Origin: JANQFV01 sp964468185
GTDB taxonomy: Bacteria > Planctomycetota > Phycisphaerae > UBA1845 > Fen-1342
NCBI GenBank assembly: GCA_964468185.1
Contig: CAYXTR010000014.1
Span: forward strand, 1-64,000
Length of the DNA: 64,000 nucleotides
Direction: 5' to 3'
The translations under genes and the position numbers were made by a program. The notes under the pieces were generated by a model. It was not told the origin of the DNA and searched no databases. It was given only the letters and a program-made list of their open reading frames with translations. Positions 1 through 7,136 of this stretch are shown here, piece after piece; within the stretch, counting starts at the first letter, position 1; the number at the start of each line of letters is the position of its first letter.

Positions 1-66
1 GACCAACTCCCCCCGCTACCCGCGTCAGTCCCTGCAGACGGCTGAACTCTTACCCCCTCGGAAATC

Positions 67-609
67 TCATCCATCCAGAAATCGTCGCAACTGCGGTTCC
101 AGGGCGGATTTGGCCCGCGCGAGCAGCCGTTCGACGGCCTTGAGGCTCCGGCCCATGACGGCGGCCATCTCGGCGCCACTGAGCCCTTCAAAGTAGCGCA
201 GCAGTACGGCGAGGCGATAATCAGCGGGCAAAGCATCCAGGGCGGCCTGGATGCACACGTCCCGCTCGCCCAGGCTGGCCCGCTCGATCGGCGCACACGC
301 GTCGTCGGCAACCGTTCCCAGCGGCTCGCCGAGGATCGGGCGCTTCTTCCGCCGGTAATCGAGGCATAATCGGCTCAGGACGCGGTAGAAGTAGGTGCGG
401 AACGAGGCCGTGGGTTGATAGCGTGGGGCGGCGTCGAGAATCTTCAGAAAGGCGTCCTGGGCCAAGTCCTCAGCCTCGGCGCCATCACCCGTGAAGCGGT
501 AGGCGACACGCCAGGCCTCGGCCTGGTAACGCAGGACGAGTTCCTCGAAAGAGAGCAGGTCGCCCTCGCCGGCGGCCAGCATGAGATCTTCGTCACTTCG
601 CACATTCAC
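67..609 (-). CDS. ECF-type RNA polymerase sigma factor (sigma-70 family)
   Basis: About 180 residues, the normal size for an extracytoplasmic-function sigma factor, which directs RNA polymerase to a small regulon. Region 2 is visible in the N-terminal half (FEELVLRYQ, then DGAEAEDLAQDAFLKIL, then FRTYFYRVLSRLCLDYRR) and region 4 near the C-terminus (ALDALPADYRLAVLLRYFEGLS, then a helix-turn-helix around EMAAVMGRSLKAVERLL). The open frame reaches GTG 618, but GTG 609 makes a 4-base GTGA overlap with the stop of the upstream ABC permease and has GGAAG just upstream, so 609 is preferred. This arrangement implies translational coupling to the transporter rather than an independent sigma/anti-sigma pair. 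No anti-sigma gene is visible downstream inside the window, though only 66 bases remain. Confidence 0.9.
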   Translation of the reverse strand: MNVRSDEDLMLAAGEGDLLSFEELVLRYQAEAWRVAYRFTGDGAEAEDLAQDAFLKILDAAPRYQPTASFRTYFYRVLSRLCLDYRRKKRPILGEPLGTVADDACAPIERASLGERDVCIQAALDALPADYRLAVLLRYFEGLSGAEMAAVMGRSLKAVERLLARAKSALEPQLRRFLDG

Positions 610-1343
610 ACGATCCACTTCCGTTGGATGTTCCGCAAGCTGACGGCGAACAGGACCAAGCAGAATGCCGCCAGCAGGGCGAAGTCCAGCGGCAGCGGCA
701 TCGTGGCGGCGTCGCGGATCGAGCCGTGCAGGGCGTCGGCGCCGTAGGTCAGTGGCAGAATGTACGACAGCGGCCGCAGCCAGACCGGCAACTGCTCAAT
801 CGGGAAGAACAACCCGCACAGGAACAGCATCGGAAAGCGGAAGAAGTTCGAGAACGTCTGGGCCTCAAACACCTCGCTGACCGAGACGGCGATGAACAGG
901 CCCAGGAACGTCGAGCTGATCGCGATCAGCACCACCGCGGGGATCAACGACCACCAGTCGACGCCAGACAAGTCGACCAGGAAGGCCGCCAACAAGACCG
1001 GCACGAACGCGTTGACCACGCCGAAAAGGATCGCCCCGGCGGTCTTGGCCAGCATCAGCAGTTCCAGCGGGATCGGGGCCAGCAGCAGCCGCTCGAACGA
1101 GCGACCCTTTTTCTCAAACGTGACCGTCACCGCCAGCAGACTGGTCGTGCCGAACAGCACCGACACCGCGATCACGCCCGGCAATAGCCCGGCGACGCTG
1201 TCCAGTCCCGAGCCGGAGCGGATGAAGAACATCCCCGTCCACGCCAGCGGGAAGATCAGCCCCCAACTGACGTTCGGCGGCTTGAGGTAGTACGACCGCA
1301 TGTCCTTGGCGAGGATGTTCCAGAATGCGATCCAGGACTTCAT
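606..1343 (-). CDS. ABC-2 type transporter permease
   Basis: Integral membrane permease of about 245 residues with roughly six hydrophobic segments, typical of the ABC-2 (DrrB/NodJ-like) family. The stretch LCGLFFPIEQLPVWLRPLSYILPLTYGADALHG matches the family's conserved C-terminal region (FPIEQLPxWL, LPLTYxxDAL). The open frame runs up to 1415, but ATG 1343 has GGAGG seven bases upstream and begins with the expected MKSWIAFWNI N-terminus. The obvious partner is the ABC ATPase at 3741-4727, but a restriction-modification pair now lies between the two genes. Its stop overlaps the sigma factor start by GTGA. The substrate is unknown; the ArsR/DsrE context suggests export related to sulfur, metal or metalloid stress, which is inference only. 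Confidence 0.88.
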   Translation of the reverse strand: MKSWIAFWNILAKDMRSYYLKPPNVSWGLIFPLAWTGMFFIRSGSGLDSVAGLLPGVIAVSVLFGTTSLLAVTVTFEKKGRSFERLLLAPIPLELLMLAKTAGAILFGVVNAFVPVLLAAFLVDLSGVDWWSLIPAVVLIAISSTFLGLFIAVSVSEVFEAQTFSNFFRFPMLFLCGLFFPIEQLPVWLRPLSYILPLTYGADALHGSIRDAATMPLPLDFALLAAFCLVLFAVSLRNIQRKWIV

Positions 1344-1411
1344 GTGCCGCCTCCGGCGAGCCCCGCACGTCGGCAAAGGTCGCGCTACGTTGCACTTTCT
1401 GTCGCTATGCG

Positions 1412-2635
1412 TCACGCTTGCCCATAGACGTTATACTCAAAGAGCTCTCTCTTTGAGTTACGTTTGCGGATTGCGTTTGCCTTTACACTCGACAACCCGA
1501 GGCGCTTTAGCATGTCGGTGTAGACTTGTTCAACGGGGATCAGGACGCCATAGAACGTTGAGTTACCGACGATGTAGTGAACGTCCCCCCCTTTCTTCAT
1601 CAGTTTCACCATGCCCTGAAGATGCTGCCACATGTCGACGAAGTACTTGGCGATGTAGCGACTAAGCAGCTCGCCGTTCTTGTTCGTGGTATGCGACACC
1701 TTGTCAATCGCTTTCTTCAAGTAGTCGGGCAGGTAAGCATCAGGGTTCGGTTCCCAACTGGCAAGCAGACTTGTTGCGATGCCCCATGTTCCGCCGATCG
1801 CTTCCCAGTCAAGTTCGCCTGCCTCTCGGGCTTCTCTGAGGTATCCCAGCCAGTACATATAGGGCCGCAACTCTCGGATGTAGGACATCCGGTTTGGATA
1901 CGGGGGTGAAGTGATGAGCAGGTCAAATTTGCCGAGATCGGCGGGCAGATGTCGCGCATCGGCGAGAATAATCTCCGCTGTCCCGCTGGGATTGTCACTC
2001 GCCGAGTTAACTACGATCCTCGCGTCGTCGACAAACTGGTCGATATGGGGATCGTCATCCGCAAAGATGTTCATTTGCGGATCGGGTCTGGGGCGGTCTT
2101 TGAATGACATGGACTGATGGTTGAAGGCAGCATTCGAAAGCTTGATTTGCGTTCGACAGAACGCAACGTCCAGCAGGTTACGAGTTGCAGACCCCGCCTT
2201 CGTGGAAGCGACGATCTGACCACGCAGTTGACGCAGGAAGAGCAGCGTATCTTCATCCCACCAGCGTTCAATCTTGGATATGGGAGGCGGGTCGCTTGGG
2301 GTCGTTGCTTGAAGCGAGTCTGGTTGGCTGAGCAACTCGACAAACTGGCAGACCGCATCCGTGGTCTGTCGACGATAGGAACTAACCTTGCACTTTCCCA
2401 ACCAAACCAGAAACGGGTTAATGTCGGTTGAGACGGCATCATGTCCCCGCTGCGCTGCTGCAAGCGTAGTTGTTGCTGTCCCCGAGAATGGGTCAAATAC
2501 TCGAAGATGTCCTGAGTATCCGTCCAGGATGTCGTTGACCAACTTAAGCGAGTAGGCAGGCGTCAAACGCAACCACCCGTGACGCCCGTAGGTCAAGTTA
2601 TGCTTATGGGTCAGGTCAGCCCTTTGTTTCAACAC
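1412..2635 (-). CDS. DNA methyltransferase of a type II restriction-modification pair
   Basis: 407 residues. The SAM-binding motif I is FDPFSGTATT at residues 47-56 and the catalytic motif IV is TSPPYPNR at about residue 240. The order is I before IV, with about 180 residues between, and the SPPY form is common in amino-methyltransferases (N4-cytosine or N6-adenine). It starts 13 bases after the stop of the putative restriction endonuclease, so the two form one transcription unit. Base composition is lower in GC than the neighbours: 27 of 60 bases are G or C at 2101-2160, against 42 of 60 at 4201-4260 in the ABC ATPase gene. This suggests acquisition by transfer. The recognition sequence cannot be read from the protein. 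Confidence 0.9.
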   Translation of the reverse strand: MLKQRADLTHKHNLTYGRHGWLRLTPAYSLKLVNDILDGYSGHLRVFDPFSGTATTTLAAAQRGHDAVSTDINPFLVWLGKCKVSSYRRQTTDAVCQFVELLSQPDSLQATTPSDPPPISKIERWWDEDTLLFLRQLRGQIVASTKAGSATRNLLDVAFCRTQIKLSNAAFNHQSMSFKDRPRPDPQMNIFADDDPHIDQFVDDARIVVNSASDNPSGTAEIILADARHLPADLGKFDLLITSPPYPNRMSYIRELRPYMYWLGYLREAREAGELDWEAIGGTWGIATSLLASWEPNPDAYLPDYLKKAIDKVSHTTNKNGELLSRYIAKYFVDMWQHLQGMVKLMKKGGDVHYIVGNSTFYGVLIPVEQVYTDMLKRLGLSSVKANAIRKRNSKRELFEYNVYGQA

Positions 2636-2648
2636 GTCCGTATCCTTG

Positions 2649-3464
2649 CTATTTGTCTGCGCTCAACAGAGCATTCAGGACGGCATCGATTTCCGTCCGC
2701 AGAGTTTTCGTATGCCGCTGGAAAAAAGCGGCAAGGTCATAGCCCACCACGTCACGCATGAACGCATACGTCGATGAAACCGCATCGTCACTGACGCTGC
2801 CTACGAGAAGTGCCCACTTCTCTTGTTTGTAGCGTATGGCAATGTCGTTATCGATTTGAGTCGAGAGAATCAGAGCGCAGGGTAGGTATGCCTGCGTATA
2901 CGCCGTCGCAGCATTGGCAATATCCGCATTCTGACGCTTGGCATCCTTGCTCTTGTATCCCTGCCGAACCTCAAAGACCACGCCTTTGATCGACTTCATC
3001 ACGTTGCGGTCGACGTCCAGGGCTTTGCATTCCGACTCGATCCACTGGTGGACTCGCTTACGCTTCCCAGCATCTTTGAGTTCACGCAGGGGGATTCGGG
3101 CGTCGAGGGACAACTTGCGTTTCTTCTTGTTCGCTCCGATGATCGTGTACGACCAGGTTGTATCGGTGGGGCAGAGCCCGAGCGAGTCTTGAAAGACCTG
3201 CCGAATCAAACGCTCGCATCCGATGCCGATCTGACGGTAGACGCTGGTCATGCCGCCTGCTGCCTTGTGGGCGGCATACATCAGAGGGTTGTCGAGTCCG
3301 AACCAGGCGTAGAATGGGTCTGCTTGATAAAGGGTCCGAAACGCCTTCAGGTCGAGACCACCTGCGTTTCCCTGCCCCAACTTGGGCTGGTAAGACGCGC
3401 AGACTTTGATTGCATCCACGACGATCTTAAGGTAGCCGCCATCGGCGTTGGTCATGTCAGTCAT
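2649..3464 (-). CDS. Putative type II restriction endonuclease
   Basis: 271 residues, immediately upstream of and co-oriented with the DNA methyltransferase. A candidate PD-(D/E)xK-like core is the segment LSLDARIPLREL at about residue 130 followed by GVVFEVRQGYKSKDAKRQNADI at about residues 163-184. It carries an acidic residue on a predicted beta strand and several downstream lysines, followed by LPCALILSTQIDND. Rest of the chain is mixed alpha/beta with no signal peptide. The endonuclease identity rests mainly on pairing with the methyltransferase and on this EVRQGYKSKD-type stretch, which I associate with restriction enzymes. An orphan nuclease of another kind is the alternative. The start has a short upstream purine stretch (GGGATG) rather than a strong ribosome site. 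Confidence 0.72.
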   Translation of the reverse strand: MTDMTNADGGYLKIVVDAIKVCASYQPKLGQGNAGGLDLKAFRTLYQADPFYAWFGLDNPLMYAAHKAAGGMTSVYRQIGIGCERLIRQVFQDSLGLCPTDTTWSYTIIGANKKKRKLSLDARIPLRELKDAGKRKRVHQWIESECKALDVDRNVMKSIKGVVFEVRQGYKSKDAKRQNADIANAATAYTQAYLPCALILSTQIDNDIAIRYKQEKWALLVGSVSDDAVSSTYAFMRDVVGYDLAAFFQRHTKTLRTEIDAVLNALLSADK

Positions 3465-3491
3465 CCCGTGGTCGAGGTTCTGGTCATCGCT

Positions 3492-3508
3492 CCCGCCAGT
3501 ATAGCGGG
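3492..3508 (-). promoter_or_regulatory. Possible promoter/operator of the restriction-modification pair
   Basis: On the minus strand the hexamer TATACT (3503-3498) could be a -10 element for the endonuclease gene, whose ATG lies at 3464. It is flanked by an inverted repeat CCCGC / GCGGG (3492-3496 and 3504-3508), so a regulator binding here would cover the -10. No good -35 hexamer is seen at the expected spacing (ATGGCG). Confidence 0.35.
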
Positions 3509-3549
3509 TGATGGTCGGGACGCCATGCTGCGAGCTCTCTTAGCGCCAG

Positions 3550-3735
3550 TCATTCTTCGACCTGCTCCCCCTCGAAACACCCCGCTACGGTCAGATTCAT
3601 GACGTCCAGCAGCAGTTCATCGCCAAGGTCGAGGTCTTCGTAGAAGGCGGTCGTCCCACCGGCCTCGGGCGCGCCTGCATTGTCGGGATTGTCCGCCCCA
3701 CAAGACAACCGGTCAACGAGAAGGCACGTGCACAA
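3550..3735 (-). other. Small open reading frame or gene remnant between ABC ATPase and the R-M pair
   Basis: The gap between the ATPase stop (3741) and the endonuclease start (3464) holds a short frame that ends TAFYEDLDLGDELLLDVMNLTVAGCFEGEQVEE. Its codons are rich in third-position G and C, and its C-terminus is acidic. This looks like coding sequence, but the frame has only a TTG (3735) as a possible start, with no ribosome site. I do not recognise it. It may be the tail of a gene of the original ABC operon that was damaged when the R-M pair entered, or a chance frame. Confidence 0.3.
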
Positions 3736-3740
3736 GACGG

Positions 3741-4727
3741 TCAGCGGGCAGGACCTTTCAATTCTCGTTCCTGCTTCATGGCGGCCGCCTCGATGCCGGT
3801 GATGCAAACGAAAACCTCTTCCAGCGAGGGGCGGATCTTCCGCGCCTCCGACACTTCCGCACCACGGTCCTCCAGCAGCCGGACCAGCGGACCGACCCGC
3901 ACCGGCTCCGGCGATTCGACGCGGATGGCCGTGTCCGCAACCGCGCGGCACTCAAGTTGCGGGAAATGGCTGGTGATCACACTGCATAGCTCGGCGGCGC
4001 TATCGCTGACCGCGAACTGCACGACATGGCGTCCGTCCGTCTCGTGCATCAGCGCATCCACAGTGTCCGTCCGGACGATTCGTCCCTTGACGATGAAGGC
4101 GATGCGTTGGCAGAGTCGCTCGGCTTCCTCGATGTAGTGCGTTGTCAGGAAGACGGTCGTGCCGCCCGCGTTCAAGTCCGCGATCAACTGGCGAATCTGC
4201 CGGGCGCTGGCCACATCGATCCCGGTCGTCGGCTCGTCCAGGAACAAGATCGGCGGCGAGTGGATGATGCCCGCGGCGATCGTCAGCTTGCGTTTCATCC
4301 CCTTCGAATAGCCGGCGAACTTGCGCCCGGCCGCATCGGCCAGCCCGAACTGGTAGAGCAGGTTGCGGGCCCGTGCCTGGCGGTCGGACTTGCGCAGGCC
4401 GTACAGCGACCCGCAGAAACACAGGTTGTCAACGCCCGACAGCTCGGGATACAGGTTGCTCTCGTCGGGCACGACACCAATCAGGTGCTGAGCGCCGCGC
4501 GGGTTCCTGGTGCAGTCGATCCCGGCGATGCGGATCGTCCCGGCGTCCGGCCGGGCCAGACCGGTGAGCATGTTGATCGTCGTGGTTTTGCCCGCACCGT
4601 TGGGGCCGAGAAAGCCGAACAGCTCGCCACGTTGAACCGTGAAGGCCGCGGAATCGACGGCCACGACGTCGTCGAACCGCTTGACCAGCCCGCGCACCTC
4701 AATGAACGATTCGTTGGCGGCGATCAT
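3741..4727 (-). CDS. ABC transporter ATP-binding protein
   Basis: 328 residues. Walker A is GPNGAGKTT, the signature region is YSKGMKRKL, Walker B is ILFLDEPTTGID and the H-loop is TTHYIEEAE, all in the expected order for a CcmA/DrrA-type exporter ATPase. A C-terminal extension of about 90 residues follows, as in many ABC-2 ATPases. The frame is open up to 4838, but ATG 4727 overlaps the stop of the DsrE gene as ATGA and gives the normal N-terminus (IEVRGLVKRFDDVVAV). It should energise the permease at 606-1343, now 2.4 kb downstream. The signature reads SKGMKRK rather than the canonical LSGGQ, which is usual in this subfamily. Confidence 0.93.
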   Translation of the reverse strand: MIAANESFIEVRGLVKRFDDVVAVDSAAFTVQRGELFGFLGPNGAGKTTTINMLTGLARPDAGTIRIAGIDCTRNPRGAQHLIGVVPDESNLYPELSGVDNLCFCGSLYGLRKSDRQARARNLLYQFGLADAAGRKFAGYSKGMKRKLTIAAGIIHSPPILFLDEPTTGIDVASARQIRQLIADLNAGGTTVFLTTHYIEEAERLCQRIAFIVKGRIVRTDTVDALMHETDGRHVVQFAVSDSAAELCSVITSHFPQLECRAVADTAIRVESPEPVRVGPLVRLLEDRGAEVSEARKIRPSLEEVFVCITGIEAAAMKQERELKGPAR

Positions 4728-5044
4728 ATTGTGACCAGTTTGTCGGAATCCCTCACGATTTCGTAGTGATCCTTGAGGGTCGACAGCGGGCACACCTCCG
4801 ATCCTTCCGAATTGCGGAGCTTCAGGCATGTGCCGCACGCAAGGAACTGACCGCCCGCGTCGAGCACCTTCTGGGCTTCGCCATTAACGTCGAACTTCGG
4901 GTCTTCGATCTGGTCGATCTCCACGCCTTTGCCCGAAAGGAAGATACGCACCTCGTCGCCTTGCTCCAAGGCATACAGCGCCAAGCGCAATCCGTTGAAG
5001 ACGGTCTCCGGATCCGTCTGCGAGACGATCATTCCAAGCTTTAT
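4724..5044 (-). CDS. DsrE-family protein with an apparent AUA start codon
   Basis: About 106 residues with the DsrE/DsrF-like fold pattern: IVSQTDPETVFNGLRLALYALEQGDEVRIFLSGKGVE, then a C-terminal FLACGTCLKLR motif whose cysteines could carry sulfur or bind a metal. The homologous N-terminus (xKLGxIVSQTDPETV) starts just before the first ATG (5032). That ATG has no ribosome site at proper distance, whereas AAAGGAG (5058-5052) sits exactly 7 bases before ATA 5044, which gives MKLGMIVSQTDP. The ATA overlaps the TAA stop of the upstream small gene as ATAA, mirroring the ATGA at the gene's other end. The role is probably sulfur-relay or redox handling together with the ArsR regulator. An ATG 5032 start would shorten the protein by four residues. 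Confidence 0.82.
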   Translation of the reverse strand: MKLGMIVSQTDPETVFNGLRLALYALEQGDEVRIFLSGKGVEIDQIEDPKFDVNGEAQKVLDAGGQFLACGTCLKLRNSEGSEVCPLSTLKDHYEIVRDSDKLVTI

Positions 5045-5211
5045 GAATGGGCTCCTTTGATTCGGCTGGCTTGAGGTTCGGACACGCAATGATGCTCCGC
5101 AGAGTCACCGTGGCATTTGCGGATCTGCTCCGGCGAGCAGTCCTTGGGCTCACCCTTCAGTTTCTCCGGTTTCTGGCAGCCTTCTTGCTCTTGCTTCTTG
5201 CAGCGGCACAT
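5041..5211 (-). CDS. Small Cys/His-rich hydrophilic protein
   Basis: 56 residues, starting MCRCKKQEQEGCQKPEKLKG, with further cysteines in DCSPEQIRKCHG and EHHC (six cysteines and several histidines in the first 45 residues). It is lysine- and glutamate-rich with no membrane segment, which suggests a cytoplasmic metal- or thiol-binding protein. The ATG at 5211 has AAGGGAA upstream. The 5' end overlaps the arsR coding region by 55 bases in another frame and its TAA stop overlaps the start of the DsrE gene, so it is embedded in the operon. I recognise the pattern CKKQxxEGCQKPExLKG only as a small protein found next to DsrE-like genes; no biochemical function is known to me. Confidence 0.7.
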   Translation of the reverse strand: MCRCKKQEQEGCQKPEKLKGEPKDCSPEQIRKCHGDSAEHHCVSEPQASRIKGAHS

Positions 5212-5528
5212 TGTGGAGTTCCCTTCGTGTCCGGGCTCGGACCGTGCTTCGGGTCCAACAACTGATCGATTTCCTTTCGCCACACGGCCAGGGCTTGGTC
5301 GTTTAGTCGATAGTGAACAAAGTAGCCGCGTTTTTCGCTGACGACGATTCCGGCGTCGCGCAGTACGCGCAGATGCTGCGACACGGCGCCCTGCGTAACG
5401 TCCAGTTGTCCGGCGAGTGCGTTGACGCAGAGTGCCCGGCCGCGAAGCAGCGCGACAATACGCAGCCGCGTCGGCGCGGCCAGCGCCCGGGCGAATCGTG
5501 CCAGTCTGTCGGTCGGGCTCTTTCTCAT
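5157..5528 (-). CDS. ArsR/SmtB-family winged-helix transcriptional regulator
   Basis: 123 residues. The winged helix-turn-helix is clear: LARFARALAAPTRLRIVALL, then LAGQLDVTQGAVSQHLRVLRDAGIVVSEKRGYFVHYRLN. Only one cysteine lies in the alpha-3 position (LCVNAL) where classical ArsR has ELCVCDL, so the inducer cannot be assigned. It could be a metalloid, a metal or a reactive sulfur/redox signal. A longer frame reaches 5573, but ATG 5528 places the normal N-terminus and lies just after an inverted repeat and promoter. It is first gene of a leftward operon (Cys-rich protein, DsrE, ABC ATPase and, originally, the permease and sigma factor) and is divergent from the methyltransferase genes. Autoregulation is likely. 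Confidence 0.93.
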   Translation of the reverse strand: MRKSPTDRLARFARALAAPTRLRIVALLRGRALCVNALAGQLDVTQGAVSQHLRVLRDAGIVVSEKRGYFVHYRLNDQALAVWRKEIDQLLDPKHGPSPDTKGTPQCAAARSKSKKAARNRRN

Positions 5529-5573
5529 ATCAGTAGCCGCTAAAATACTAATGGGGTGCCCGGCGGGCCGCAA
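5529..5573 (-). promoter_or_regulatory. arsR promoter with ArsR-type operator
   Basis: Reading leftward there is a -35 TTGCGG (5573-5568), a 17-base spacer and a -10 TAGTAT (5550-5545). An inverted repeat ATTAGTA-N10-TACTGAT (5552-5546 and 5535-5529, one mismatch between arms) covers the -10 and the expected start of transcription at about 5538. The ATG at 5528 therefore follows a leader of only about ten bases with no ribosome site. Confidence 0.68.
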
Positions 5574-5826
5574 GCAGACGCAGGATGGAAGTCAGCAGCA
5601 ACGGCGGCAATCGGGCGGTGCTGGTGCTGCTGGTCGCGGTCACGCGGAAACGGCTGACGGCGACGTGTGTGCCCATAATGAGCGCTGGGTGCAACCTCGG
5701 GCGAGGGCCGTGCTGCTGGTCTGGCGGCGTAACCTCCTGTGAATGACGCTCGCCGCTGGAGGAGTCAGCGTTCTACAGTATGGTCGCCCAAGAACCACGC
5801 CGCTTTGGCATGTTGAGACCCAGCCG

Positions 5827-6510
5827 ATGAGCGCGAACCACAACCCCTTCGACTCGATGGTCGTCCAGTACGACGCGTGGTTCGATTCCGATGACGGTCG
5901 GATCATCTTCGCTCACGAAGTTGCTTGTCTGCGCGAGTTGACGGGCCCGACAACAGGCCGCTGGCTGGAGGTCGGCGTGGGAACCGGCCGATTCGCCGTC
6001 GCGCTCGGTGTCGGCGAGGGCGTTGATCCTGCGCTATCCATGCGGGCCTTGGCCGAGCAGCGCGGCGTCCGGACGACCGAGGGCGTTGGCGAGCGTCTGC
6101 CTTATCCGCCACAGAGCTTCGACGGTGTGCTCATCACGACGACGCTCTGTTTCCTGAGCGATCCGGCCCAAGCGCTGCACGAATGCCGCCGCGTGCTGAA
6201 AGACACCGGGCGGCTGGTTGTCGGTCTGATCCCCGCGGACGGCCCGTGGGGGCGCCTCTACGCCAGCAAGGCCGCAGAGGATCATCCAATCTACTCAGCG
6301 GCGACCTATCACACGCCCGACAACGTCATCAGCCTGGCCGCCGAGGCCGGCTTCACTTTCCGAGAGGCGCGCTCGTGCCTGCTGTCACCGCCGAATACCC
6401 TCCACCGAGCGGAGCAGCCGCACGCTGGCATTGTTCCTGAGGCGGGATTCGTCGCAATCGCCTTCACGACGAGTCGCGAAGCGGAACCGCTGACGAGGGG
6501 AGCGTCATGA
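5827..6510 (+). CDS. Class I SAM-dependent methyltransferase
   Basis: About 227 residues. The SAM-binding glycine motif is RWLEVGVGTGRFAVALG, followed by the acidic GVDPALSMRALA strand and the later motif FDGVLITTTLCFLSDPAQALHECRRVLKDTGRLVVG, typical of Methyltransf_11 proteins. ATG 5827 is taken as the start because the longer frame to 5743 adds a non-conserved leader; a ribosome site is weak either way. Its stop overlaps the start of the second methyltransferase gene as ATGA. It is divergent from arsR, so it may fall under the same control region. The substrate is unknown; small thiols, metalloids or quinones are all possible for the family. Confidence 0.88.
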   Translation: MSANHNPFDSMVVQYDAWFDSDDGRIIFAHEVACLRELTGPTTGRWLEVGVGTGRFAVALGVGEGVDPALSMRALAEQRGVRTTEGVGERLPYPPQSFDGVLITTTLCFLSDPAQALHECRRVLKDTGRLVVGLIPADGPWGRLYASKAAEDHPIYSAATYHTPDNVISLAAEAGFTFREARSCLLSPPNTLHRAEQPHAGIVPEAGFVAIAFTTSREAEPLTRGAS

Positions 6511-7094
6511 AGCTGCGCGAGAGCGGCATGCCGGATGAGTCCATGTGGTCGGGCTTCTTCTCACCCGAGCAAACCCTGACGAAGCTCGGGTTGACCGGTT
6601 CGTGCCGCGATGTCGTGGACTTCGGCTGCGGCTACGGCACGTTCACGATCCCTGCGGCGCGAATCGCGCAGGGAACAGTCCATGCATTCGACATCGAAGC
6701 CGAGATGGCGACGACGACCGCCCGCAAGGTCGAGAAGGCCGGATTGACCAATGTTCGCGTTGAGCGGCGAGACTTCGCTACCGACGGAACCGGGCTGCCC
6801 GACGAGAGCGCCGATTACGCGATGCTCTTCAACATCCTGCACTGCGAACAGCCGGAAATACTGCTGCGTGAGGCCTGGCGCGTGCTGGTGCCGAACGGAC
6901 GACTTGGCGTCATGCACTGGAACCATAATCCCGACACGCCGCGCGGGCCCTCGATGGCAATCCGTCCTCGTCCCCAGCAGTGCATCCGCTTAGTAGAAGT
7001 AGCCGGGTTCGAGCGGGTCGCGCCGGTCCCGATCGACCTTCCCCCCTATCATTGGGGGTGTTGTTTCAGGCGGCCGGCGCGCTCGCCCGGGTGA
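6507..7094 (+). CDS. Class I SAM-dependent methyltransferase (second, coupled)
   Basis: 195 residues. Motif I reads VVDFGCGYGTFTIPAARI, followed by HAFDIEAEM and the downstream LPDESADYAMLFNILHCEQPEILLREAWRVLVPNGRLGVMHWN. The start forms an ATGA overlap with the preceding methyltransferase gene. The extreme C-terminus (PPYHWGCCFRRPARSPG) has two adjacent cysteines. The tail resembles the usual short strand at the end of this fold, so no frameshift needs to be assumed. Two tandem methyltransferases plus a rhodanese suggest sequential processing of a sulfur- or metalloid-containing substrate, which is inference. Confidence 0.86.
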   Translation: MKLRESGMPDESMWSGFFSPEQTLTKLGLTGSCRDVVDFGCGYGTFTIPAARIAQGTVHAFDIEAEMATTTARKVEKAGLTNVRVERRDFATDGTGLPDESADYAMLFNILHCEQPEILLREAWRVLVPNGRLGVMHWNHNPDTPRGPSMAIRPRPQQCIRLVEVAGFERVAPVPIDLPPYHWGCCFRRPARSPG

Positions 7095-7136
7095 GGCCAA
7101 GTGCGCTGCATCGTCTTCTGTCATGGAGTGAACGAA

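Noticed and set aside
6980..7094. A frameshift at the end of the second methyltransferase gene
   Set aside because: The C-terminal residues are slightly atypical, but the frame ends naturally with normal spacing before the rhodanese gene; no indel is required.
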